8,037 bases of DNA, from assembly GCA_002293845.1 (NCBI GenBank), contig DBEA01000015.1, positions 60,606 through 68,642 of the forward strand, in the 5' to 3' direction. Positions 1-4,603 of the stretch are shown here, piece by piece. A model generated the notes under the pieces. It was given only the letters and a program-made list of their open reading frames with translations. It did no database searches and was not told the DNA's origin. Both the position numbers and the translations under genes were made by a program. Source of the stretch: Patescibacteria group bacterium UBA918 (GTDB taxonomy: Bacteria > Patescibacteriota > Minisyncoccia > Phycocordibacterales > UBA918). How positions within the stretch are numbered: position 1 is the stretch's first letter; each line of letters begins with the position of its first letter.

Positions 1-16
1 CCCCCCCCCCCCCCCC
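1..16. repeat. C16 homopolymer at window edge
   Basis: The first sixteen bases are all C, then the sequence becomes ordinary mixed sequence (gcgccgatctc). Nothing else in the window resembles it. A pure homopolymer exactly at a sequence end most often reflects a sequencing or assembly artefact, such as two-colour-chemistry tails or a contig end, rather than biology. A real G/C tract cannot be excluded. Confidence 0.75.
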
Positions 17-41
17 GCGCCGATCTCATCCGCGCCGGATT

Positions 42-69
42 TTGACTTATCGTCGAATCCACGTATAAT
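42..69 (+). promoter_or_regulatory. Sigma70-type promoter of greA
   Basis: TTGACT (42-47) and a perfect TATAAT (64-69) are separated by 16 bp. Transcription would start near 75-77, about 23 nt before the greA ATG at 99. Because the -10 box overlaps the only upstream in-frame start (TTG at 69), that start would not be in the transcript, which supports the ATG at 99. The GAGGA at 73-77 is 21 nt from the ATG and is therefore not a useful ribosome binding site. Confidence 0.75.
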
Positions 70-98
70 TGCGAGGAATTATTTTTGCACCACTATAT

Positions 99-569
99 AT
101 GAATGACACCCAAGCTTATCTGACCCCCGAAAAATTCGACGAATTGAAGAAGGAGTTGGAGAACCTCAAGACCGTGCGTCGTCGCGAGGTGGCCGAGGCG
201 CTGGAGTACGCTCGAAGTCTGGGCGACCTATCCGAGAACGCCGAATATCAAGAGGCTCGCGATCTGCAGGCCACCATCGAAGAGCGCATCACTCACCTGG
301 AACAGGTCATCAAGGAGGCTAAGATCGTGGCCGACGTCAAAAAGGGCGACATCGTCGGCATGGGTAGCACCGTGACGATCGAGAAAGAAGGTTCCAAAGA
401 AGAGCGCACCTACACCATCGTCGGCACCGAGGAAGCTAATATCCACAATCACAAACTTTCCTACCTTTCGCCGCTTGGCGAGGCTCTCATGGGCAAAGGT
501 AAGGGCGACACTTTCAGCTTCGATACTCCAGGAGGAAAACAGACCTATAAGGTGATCAAGGTATCGTAA
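99..569 (+). CDS. greA: Transcription elongation factor GreA
   Basis: GreA inserts its N-terminal coiled coil into the secondary channel of RNA polymerase and stimulates cleavage of backtracked RNA. The product is 156 aa from the ATG at 99, close to the roughly 158 aa of the E. coli protein. Residues about 9-78 form the antiparallel coiled coil. Its tip carries GDLSENAEY (42-50), with the acidic pair D43 and E46 matching the catalytic Asp/Glu of GreA. Residues about 82-156 are the FKBP-like C-terminal domain, including SYLSPLGEALMGKGKGD. A TTG start at 69 would add ten residues but lies in the -10 box of the promoter at 42-69, so it is rejected. No Shine-Dalgarno sequence is visible at proper distance. 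lysS follows 112 bp downstream on the same strand. The length and motif fit are full, with no damage seen. Confidence 0.97.
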   Translation: MNDTQAYLTPEKFDELKKELENLKTVRRREVAEALEYARSLGDLSENAEYQEARDLQATIEERITHLEQVIKEAKIVADVKKGDIVGMGSTVTIEKEGSKEERTYTIVGTEEANIHNHKLSYLSPLGEALMGKGKGDTFSFDTPGGKQTYKVIKVS

Positions 570-585
570 GGACGGTAGCAGGGTT

Positions 586-656
586 TAGGTTGTAGTCGGT
601 AGTCGGAAAAATGCGCGGCATTTTTCTTGACGGATATGTCATGTCACTACAAACTA
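586..656. repeat. Nested inverted repeat between greA and lysS
   Basis: taggttgtag (586-595) can pair with ctacaaacta (647-656) at nine of ten positions (mismatch G589/A653). Inside lie a direct 7-mer pair tagtcgg-tagtcgg (593-606) and the perfect hairpin at 607-625. The element ends 25 nt before the lysS start codon. A similarly placed but stronger inverted repeat stands before rsmH (5050-5115). The direct pairing is seen in the sequence; that it belongs to a dispersed repeat family is inference. Confidence 0.45.
607..625 (+). terminator. Small A/T-flanked hairpin, possible greA terminator
   Basis: AAAAATGC (607-614), loop GCG, GCATTTTT (618-625) form a perfect 8-bp stem with a built-in T-run, 38 bp after the greA stop. 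The GC core is only four pairs, so it would be a weak, possibly bidirectional intrinsic terminator or attenuator rather than a full block. lysS could be partly read through from greA. Confidence 0.45.
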
Positions 657-681
657 TAAGCTATAAACTAAAAGCTGTTTT

Positions 682-2136
682 ATGTCATCCCTAGAAGAGA
701 TCCGTAACGACCGCATCAAGAAGAGGGAGCTATTGCGTGCCGCCGGCATGGACCCGTACACTGGCCACGTCTCGCGCACCCATAAGATCGACGCGGTCAT
801 ACGCGACTTCGAGGAACTCTCCGCTGAAGAGACCACAGTGGCGATCGCCGGACGTGTCATCTCGATCCGCCGCCACGGCGGTTCGGCCTTCGCCGACATC
901 GATGACTCGACTGGACGCATTCAGGCTTTCTTTTCCCGCGACACGATCGGCAAACGACTCTTCGATCTCCTGAACGACACCATCGATCCGGGCGATTTCA
1001 TAGAAATCAAAGGCGTACCGTTCTCGACCAAGCGCGGCACCAGCGCCATTGCGGCCGAGGATTGGCGCGTACTCACCAAATCTCTCCAAGCCATTCCTTC
1101 CGAACATTTCGGACTGAAAGACGAAGACGAGCGCTACCGCAAGCGCTACTTAGACCTATTCCTCGACAAAGAATTGCGCGAGCTGATCGCAAAAAAGCGA
1201 TTGTTTTGGGAAGTAACGCGCGATTTCTTGAAACGTCATGGTTTTGAAGAGGTCGAGACCCCGACCTTGGAAGTCACAACTGGCGGCGCAGAGGCCAGAC
1301 CCTTCAAGACCCACCACAATGACTTCGACATGGAGGTATATCTGCGCATATCGGTCGGAGAATTGTGGCAGAAACGCCTGATGGCCGCCGGCTTTGAAAA
1401 GACCTTCGAGATCGGTCGCGTCTGGCGCAACGAAGGCAGCAGCCCCGAACACCTGCAGGAGTTCACCAACATGGAGTTCTACTGGGCCTACGCGGATTAT
1501 CGCGACGGTATGGAGCTGGTCAAAGAGATGTACCGCGAGATCGCTCTTAAAGTCTTCGGCACTACCAAGTTCACCACGCGCGGACACACTTTCGACCTCC
1601 AAGACGATTGGCAGGAGATCGATTACGTCGACGAGATTAAGAAACATACCGGCATCGACGTTCTCAAGGCTTCAAAAACCGAAATGGAAGCCAAACTCCA
1701 AGAGCTCGGCGTCAAATACGAAGGGGACAACAAAGAGCGTCTGACCGACACCTTATGGAAGTACTGCCGCAAGAAGATCAGCGGCCCGGCTTTCTTGGTG
1801 AATCATCCGCTTTTGATCGCGCCGCTCTCGAAGCAGATCGAAGGGAAGGGGGTCGCTCAGATGTTCCAGCCCTTGATAGCGGGAAGCGAACTCGGCCGCG
1901 GTTATAGCGAGCTCAATGACCCCGAAGAACAGCGAAAGCGTTTCGAGGAACAGCAGAAGCTCTTGGAAGCGGGCGACGAAGAGGCCATGATGCCGGACTT
2001 TGAATTCGTAGAGATGCTCGAGTACGGCATGCCGCCCACTTGCGGGTTCGGTTTCGGTGAACGTCTCTTCGCTTTCTTGGCCGACAAACCCCTACGCGAA
2101 GTTCAACTGTTCCCGCTGATGAAACCTCGAGAGTAA
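682..2136 (+). CDS. lysS: Lysyl-tRNA synthetase, class II
   Basis: This enzyme charges tRNA-Lys with lysine using ATP in the cytoplasm. It is 484 aa, against about 505 for E. coli LysS. Residues about 54-135 are the OB-fold anticodon-binding domain (AIAGRVISIRRHGGSAFADI). The catalytic class II core follows: YRKRYLDLF (152-160), ARPFKTHHN (205-213), motif 2 EIGRVWRNEG...EFTNMEF (243-266), GSELGRGYSELNDPEEQ (401-417), EYGMPPTCG (447-455), and motif 3 GFGFGERL (455-462) with its Arg 461. Family diagnostics fit LysRS rather than AspRS or AsnRS. Odd points are VGELWQKRL where E. coli-type enzymes have PELYLKRL, and GERL where they have GIDRL; these are probably lineage variants. No Shine-Dalgarno is seen. 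TATAAG (655-660) and TATAAA (662-667) are possible -10 boxes, but neither has a good -35. Confidence 0.96.
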   Translation: MSSLEEIRNDRIKKRELLRAAGMDPYTGHVSRTHKIDAVIRDFEELSAEETTVAIAGRVISIRRHGGSAFADIDDSTGRIQAFFSRDTIGKRLFDLLNDTIDPGDFIEIKGVPFSTKRGTSAIAAEDWRVLTKSLQAIPSEHFGLKDEDERYRKRYLDLFLDKELRELIAKKRLFWEVTRDFLKRHGFEEVETPTLEVTTGGAEARPFKTHHNDFDMEVYLRISVGELWQKRLMAAGFEKTFEIGRVWRNEGSSPEHLQEFTNMEFYWAYADYRDGMELVKEMYREIALKVFGTTKFTTRGHTFDLQDDWQEIDYVDEIKKHTGIDVLKASKTEMEAKLQELGVKYEGDNKERLTDTLWKYCRKKISGPAFLVNHPLLIAPLSKQIEGKGVAQMFQPLIAGSELGRGYSELNDPEEQRKRFEEQQKLLEAGDEEAMMPDFEFVEMLEYGMPPTCGFGFGERLFAFLADKPLREVQLFPLMKPRE

Positions 2137-2147
2137 AACCCTACACT

Positions 2148-2170
2148 AAAAACACCAGACCGAAGTCTGG
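2148..2170 (-). terminator. UUCG-loop intrinsic terminator of the minus-strand gene
   Basis: CCAGAC (2155-2160) and GTCTGG (2165-2170) form a perfect 6-bp stem. Read on the minus strand the loop is UUCG closed by C-G, an exceptionally stable tetraloop, and it is followed by TGTTTTT (complement of 2148-2154). This fits an intrinsic terminator for the gene at 2218-2457. On the plus strand the same stem lies 18 bp after lysS but is followed only by TTCATTCT, so it would be a weaker lysS terminator. Confidence 0.7.
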
Positions 2171-2175
2171 TTCAT

Positions 2176-2207
2176 TCTCCTGGACGAAATTCCTTTCGTC
2201 CAGGAGA
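2176..2207. other. Perfect 14-bp-stem hairpin between convergent genes
   Basis: The arms 2176-2189 (TCTCCTGGACGAAA) and 2194-2207 are perfectly complementary around a TTCC loop. Neither strand has a T-run after it, so it is not a classical terminator. It would lie in the 3' UTR of the minus-strand gene, 10 nt after that stop codon and just ahead of the UUCG terminator, or in any lysS read-through RNA. A 3'-end stability element or read-through barrier is a reasonable guess. Confidence 0.6.
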
Positions 2208-2217
2208 TCTATGGAGG

Positions 2218-2457
2218 TCATAGGAACATGAGAACACCGACGAGAACCATAAGTCCGATTCCCAGCCCTCGATCGATGTACAGCGCACAACCTATTGCAG
2301 CAGCGAAGCAGAGCATCATATACGGGGGTATATACAGCCAAAAGTGCCTGGCTCTAAGAATGTCCCCGTAGCTCGCTGTACGAGTTATCCAGAAAAGTAC
2401 GAGGCCGGAGACAAGCGCGCCCGTACCTATGACCCAAGCAAGATAATACAAAATCAT
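2218..2457 (-). CDS. Small hydrophobic membrane protein, unknown function
   Basis: This is a 79-aa protein that I do not recognise. It is almost entirely hydrophobic. TM1 lies at about residues 4-24. A short polar basic loop follows (TRTASYGDILRARHF, 25-39). TM2 is at about 40-61, and a third hydrophobic stretch (65-79, GLGIGLMVLVGVLMFL) runs to the very C-terminus. The start is supported by a strong Shine-Dalgarno (GGAGG, complement of 2467-2471) 9 nt before the ATG, and by a promoter candidate whose -35 lies in the palindrome at 2498-2531. A UUCG terminator follows at 2148-2170. It converges on lysS and is divergent from the two-TM protein at 2593, with which it shares its regulatory region, so the two may act in the same membrane process. 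No catalytic motif is visible. Confidence 0.7.
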   Translation of the reverse strand: MILYYLAWVIGTGALVSGLVLFWITRTASYGDILRARHFWLYIPPYMMLCFAAAIGCALYIDRGLGIGLMVLVGVLMFL

Positions 2458-2484
2458 CTGTAGATTCCTCCGTTTCTGCCCAGA

Positions 2485-2513
2485 AAATTACTGCGCTTAT
2501 TTAACTATGTCAA
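2485..2513 (-). promoter_or_regulatory. Minus-strand promoter for the small membrane protein
   Basis: On the minus strand TTGACA (complement of 2508-2513) is a perfect -35. After a 17-bp spacer comes TAATTT (complement of 2485-2490), which keeps the most important -10 positions (TA...T) but only three of six in all. The predicted start is near 2478, about 20 nt upstream of the ATG. The -35 lies inside the left arm of the palindrome. Confidence 0.45.
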
Positions 2514-2531
2514 GTTTGACATAGTTAAATA
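2498..2531. promoter_or_regulatory. Perfect 16-bp palindrome spanning two divergent -35 boxes
   Basis: The left arm 2498-2513 (TATTTAACTATGTCAA) and right arm 2516-2531 are exact reverse complements around a GT centre. The right arm holds the plus-strand TTGACA (2516-2521) and the left arm the minus-strand TTGACA (2513-2508), so the two promoters stand back to back with their -35 boxes 2 bp apart. The symmetry continues 10 bp beyond each -35, which the promoters alone do not need. This suggests an operator for a dimeric regulator, or a cruciform-prone site. No regulator gene is adjacent. Confidence 0.7.
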
Positions 2532-2544
2532 TACTAAGTATAGT
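2516..2544 (+). promoter_or_regulatory. Sigma70-type promoter of the two-TM protein
   Basis: Perfect TTGACA (2516-2521), 17-bp spacer, TATAGT (2539-2544). The start would be near 2551, giving a leader of about 42 nt that ends in AGGAG (2582-2586), 6 nt before the ATG. A second small palindrome, TATACTAAGTATA (2530-2542), overlaps the -10 box. Confidence 0.8.
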
Positions 2545-2592
2545 GCCAAAAGATCAGGACATTCCGTCTTGGTTCTTTAAAAGGAGAGTGAC

Positions 2593-3699
2593 ATGGGTAC
2601 GCAGCCCAACGTAAAGGAATTCGCTCGGGTCGAAAAGATAACGGACCAGAGGTTCGACGACCTCATCAACTCACTCAAGGAAAAGGCTGCACGGCAGCCG
2701 GCACAAGAAGTTGTGTTCTCGACGATACACGGAATCACGGTTCGAGACGACGAACGTGCCGCTCGTGAAGCGAGCGATATCCAGCAAGGGCGGCAACGCG
2801 AATTGAGTGGTGCCGAGCAGAAGTTGAAACTGTTCGGCGAAGACTCAAGCGCCTTACATCGCCGCTTAAAGGCGGCGGATATACACCCACTGGCGGTACT
2901 GCCCCGTACCGTCTGGGATCTCATCCGCGAAAAACACGGTCTGTTCGAATTCAACTTCAATCCAGACAATACCGTGTCCGCCGATGCACGCGATATCGAC
3001 GAGTTGTGCACAAAAACATTGGAAGCTGATCGCAAGAGGGCGGCACTAAAGAGCACCATCATTGCGTGGTGTATTTTCCTTTCATGTGCGAGTCTGCGTT
3101 TTCTTCTGTTGCCATTCAATAGGGAGTCGGTGATAGTCGATACCATGCTTATTACATTTGGACTAATAACGGCGGGCTTCATAACCATGCTCAATGCTTG
3201 GAATGATCCCAACGGAGAGTCTAGGCTTAGCGCCCTAGAAATGGCGAAAATATCTGTCGACAAGTTTATGGCCGACAAAGACCACCGGGGCAGATTACTG
3301 AGTCTCTTCCCTGGTCGCCGAACGCCGACAGATGGCAAACTGTCCCTCAACGTACAGTTCCCAAATCCACCGGCAAGAGTGGCTGAAAAAATCCTGCGGT
3401 TGCGAAAATTCGGTATCGAATACTCGGTAACGGCCGAACCTGCAGCAGTGGATTTCGTTCCGCCGCTCGAGGACCAGCTCGTGTCCGCGATCGAGAAAAA
3501 AGTCATCGCCATCGCCGAGGAAGAACGTCGTCTGGCGGCAGAAATGTTGTCCCGATTTCCCAACGACCCGATCATCCATATCGAACAGGGCTCGGCTGTC
3601 GCGATCATCGATCAATACGGCGACCTGCCGTTCGAAATGGCGGCAGTGGAAGAAGCGATCAGCAAGACCGATCTCTTCGCTGGCATCGCGATGAAGTAA
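2593..3699 (+). CDS. Two-TM membrane protein of unknown function
   Basis: This is a 368-aa protein that I do not recognise. The N-terminal part (1-150) is polar and helical, with charged stretches at about 51-96 (RDDERAAREASDIQQGRQRE) and 140-152. It is followed by two closely spaced hydrophobic helices at about 154-174 and 180-203. The C-terminal part is soluble: about 204-240 after the membrane, then 250-368 with a short alpha/beta flavour (KLSLNVQFPNPPARVAEKIL; PPLEDQLVSAIEKKVIAIAEEERRLA; HIEQGSAVAIIDQYGDLPFE). With a two-helix hairpin, both ends probably face the same side, most likely the cytoplasm. No signal peptide or known catalytic motif was found. The start is set by AGGAG 6 nt upstream and a strong promoter. 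The gene is divergent from a tiny membrane protein and shares its palindromic operator-like region. A scaffold or sensor role is possible, but nothing in the sequence proves it. Confidence 0.85.
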   Translation: MGTQPNVKEFARVEKITDQRFDDLINSLKEKAARQPAQEVVFSTIHGITVRDDERAAREASDIQQGRQRELSGAEQKLKLFGEDSSALHRRLKAADIHPLAVLPRTVWDLIREKHGLFEFNFNPDNTVSADARDIDELCTKTLEADRKRAALKSTIIAWCIFLSCASLRFLLLPFNRESVIVDTMLITFGLITAGFITMLNAWNDPNGESRLSALEMAKISVDKFMADKDHRGRLLSLFPGRRTPTDGKLSLNVQFPNPPARVAEKILRLRKFGIEYSVTAEPAAVDFVPPLEDQLVSAIEKKVIAIAEEERRLAAEMLSRFPNDPIIHIEQGSAVAIIDQYGDLPFEMAAVEEAISKTDLFAGIAMK

Positions 3700-3728
3700 G
3701 ACGCGTCAATCAGGTCTAGAAAAGATCT

Positions 3729-3812
3729 GGTAAAATATAGAAATACCAAGGTGGATCAAAAGGTGTGTCTGTCAACCACCAATTAACCGAGCTTAATGCC
3801 CGGTTTTCTTTT
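3729..3812 (+). ncRNA. Candidate short RNA with its own promoter and terminator
   Basis: An extended -10, TGGTAAAAT (3729-3737; TAAAAT is five of six to consensus), lies 30 bp after the stop of the two-TM gene. No good -35 is visible. Transcription from near 3744 would give an RNA of about 70 nt ending at the terminator 3785-3812. The body contains GTGG (3752-3755) and a complementary CCAC near 3777-3780. No known riboswitch or RNA family is recognised. The same stretch may simply be the 3' UTR of the upstream gene. Confidence 0.3.
3785..3812 (+). terminator. Intrinsic terminator after the two-TM gene
   Basis: AACCGAGC (3785-3792), loop TTAAT, GCCCGGTT (3798-3805) pair at seven of eight positions (one A/C mismatch), followed by TTTT-C-TTTT (3804-3812). 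This is a reasonable intrinsic terminator, 86 bp after the stop codon at 3699. Confidence 0.65.
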
Positions 3813-3840
3813 ACCTAGTGAGTCTTCGCTTGATTGATAT

Positions 3841-3859
3841 GCGGCGCTTTTGGCGCCGC
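3841..3859. other. GC-rich hairpin in the intergenic region
   Basis: GCGGCGC (3841-3847), loop TTTTG, GCGCCGC (3853-3859) form a perfect 7-bp all-GC stem. On the plus strand it is followed by GGTTTCGATTCATTT, a poor U-tract, and on the minus strand by no T-run. It may be a backup terminator between the convergent genes on either side. The rest of 3700-3939 shows no gene. Confidence 0.4.
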
Positions 3860-3890
3860 GGTTTCGATTCATTTAAAACTACATACTAAA

Positions 3891-3928
3891 TAGAAGAAGG
3901 CCCGCGGCGCGCAAATGAGTGCGCCGCG
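3891..3928 (-). terminator. Intrinsic terminator of the secreted-protein gene
   Basis: On the minus strand CGCGGCGC (complement of 3921-3928) pairs with GCGCCGCG (complement of 3903-3910). Two further inner pairs are possible (one G-T, one G-C) around a 6-nt loop. The stem is followed by GGGCCTTCTTCTATTT, an interrupted U-rich tail. It begins 11 nt after the stop codon of the gene at 3940-4323, which fits a terminator for that gene. Confidence 0.6.
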
Positions 3929-3939
3929 AGCCTGTTCGT

Positions 3940-4323
3940 TCACCGGACGCAGTAGTAGCGTCCGGAAGAAAGGTCGTACTGCAGCCGGCCGCCGCAGTAA
4001 TCGCCGGCACTCATCCGACGACCACCGGTGCGGTAGATCCAGTCGCCTTCATTGTTGTAACGGCGAACCCGAGGCGCCGGCCGGTAGTACCTGTTGCGAT
4101 CGTTTACGATCGCGGCGCCGGCGATGTTGCCGAGCGCCTCGATCGTCTTGAACGCTTCCTCCCGCGTGAGCCGACGACACGGCGGCTCACCGAGGATTTC
4201 CCGGAGCTCGCACTCCGAGATCGGACCAAGGTTCTCGTCGCCGAAGTTTCCACCAGCGATGACCGGCGAGAACGAGAACAGCGTGGCGATGATGGCGGCG
4301 ATGGCGAAGAACAGTTTGCGCAT
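3940..4323 (-). CDS. Small secreted four-cysteine protein, unknown function
   Basis: This is a 127-aa protein that I do not recognise. Residues 1-23 are a classical signal peptide: MRK, a hydrophobic core LFFAIAAIIATLFSF, and a cleavage site after VIA-23. The mature protein, about 104 aa, has four cysteines (C38, C49, C110, C125), consistent with two disulfides outside the membrane. A mildly hydrophobic helix lies at about 57-75 and an Arg/Tyr-rich region at 76-100. The C-terminal end repeats an aromatic-Cys pattern (GDYCGG at 107-112, RYYCVR at 122-127). The start is set by AGGAGG (complement of 4329-4334) 5 nt before the ATG, and by a nearly ideal promoter at 4361-4389. A terminator hairpin follows. 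An overlapping plus-strand ORF (3919-4362) lacks all of these signals. High expression and export are inferred; the function is not. Confidence 0.8.
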   Translation of the reverse strand: MRKLFFAIAAIIATLFSFSPVIAGGNFGDENLGPISECELREILGEPPCRRLTREEAFKTIEALGNIAGAAIVNDRNRYYRPAPRVRRYNNEGDWIYRTGGRRMSAGDYCGGRLQYDLSSGRYYCVR

Positions 4324-4360
4324 AGATTCCTCCTCTTTTGCGCATTGAGTCTATATTTGT

Positions 4361-4389
4361 AGTATATCATATTTGAGACGTAATGTCAA
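4361..4389 (-). promoter_or_regulatory. Near-consensus promoter of the secreted-protein gene
   Basis: On the minus strand there is a perfect TTGACA (complement of 4384-4389), a 17-bp spacer, and TATACT (complement of 4361-4366) preceded by TGA, an extended -10. The start is near 4354, giving a leader of about 30 nt that ends in a strong Shine-Dalgarno. This is the best promoter in the window, suggesting an abundant product. Confidence 0.85.
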
Positions 4390-4417
4390 GCATTAATTTC
4401 TCTTGAGTGATCAGCAG

Positions 4418-4448
4418 AAAAGCCGCCGGCTCTGCCGGCGGCTTTTTT
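4418..4448 (+). terminator. Strong intrinsic terminator upstream of mraZ
   Basis: AAAA, then GCCGCCGGC (4422-4430), loop TCT, GCCGGCGGC (4434-4442), then TTTTTT (4443-4448). This is a perfect 9-bp GC stem that A/T pairing can extend. On the minus strand it is followed by TTTTCTG, so it may act both ways. No plus-strand gene is visible directly upstream. It may insulate the dcw operon, or end a short RNA starting between about 4390 and 4415. Confidence 0.9.
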
Positions 4449-4477
4449 CATGTTAGCCACCTAGCTAGCGTTAATTC

Positions 4478-4565
4478 GTGGGAAATGCCTCACTTGTCCA
4501 CAGGGGCCGATACGACCAGGTGGGACAAAGTGGTGTATAGTTACCTCGTGGTGGGAAGAAATGGG
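4478..4565 (+). promoter_or_regulatory. Phased GTGGG boxes, likely MraZ operator
   Basis: GTGGG or close variants start at 4478 (GTGGG), 4520 (GTGGG), 4530 (GTGGT), 4551 (GTGGG) and 4561 (ATGGG). The pairs 4520/4530 and 4551/4561 have exactly 5-nt gaps. The other steps are 42 and 21 bp, so all boxes lie on about the same helical face. E. coli MraZ is known to bind TGGG direct repeats spaced by 5 nt upstream of its own gene, so this is the expected autoregulatory site. Confidence 0.7.
4536..4541 (+). promoter_or_regulatory. -10 box of the mraZ/dcw promoter
   Basis: TATAGT lies between the two pairs of MraZ-like boxes. No good -35 stands 17 bp upstream (CGACCA). The predicted start is near 4548, so the downstream boxes would lie in the transcribed leader. 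The promoter may depend on an activator, or be weak and repressed by MraZ. Confidence 0.45.
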
Positions 4566-4592
4566 TTGAGCTTTTCTTTAAAGCCTCAGCCC
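4563..4592 (+). promoter_or_regulatory. Leader hairpin just upstream of mraZ
   Basis: GGGTTGAG (4563-4570) pairs with CTCAGCCC (4585-4592) over eight positions (one G-T). After a bulged C, CTTT (4571-4574) pairs with AAAG (4580-4583). The hairpin ends 11 nt before the mraZ ATG where a Shine-Dalgarno would be expected, and none is visible. It also covers the last MraZ-like box in DNA. It may tune mraZ translation or mRNA life. Confidence 0.5.
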
Positions 4593-4603
4593 GAATTACG
4601 CGT

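Noticed and set aside
69..98. TTG start extending GreA by ten residues
   Set aside because: The TTG overlaps the TATAAT -10 box at 64-69, so it would be upstream of the transcript start. The ATG at 99 gives the family-typical length.
627..667. Full promoter for lysS (TTGACG 627-632 with TATAAG 655-660)
   Set aside because: The spacer would be 22 bp, too long for sigma70. Left only as a mention of possible -10 boxes.
1156..1647. 163-aa minus-strand open frame inside lysS
   Set aside because: A shadow of the conserved LysRS catalytic core on the other strand.
2577..3608. 343-aa minus-strand open frame opposite the two-TM gene
   Set aside because: It is serine- and arginine-rich shadow sequence with no family features, while the plus-strand frame has a promoter, Shine-Dalgarno and membrane helices.
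3919..4362. 147-aa plus-strand open frame opposite the secreted protein
   Set aside because: Low-complexity Arg/Pro/Val-rich composition and no start signals. The minus-strand frame has a signal peptide, AGGAGG and a consensus promoter.
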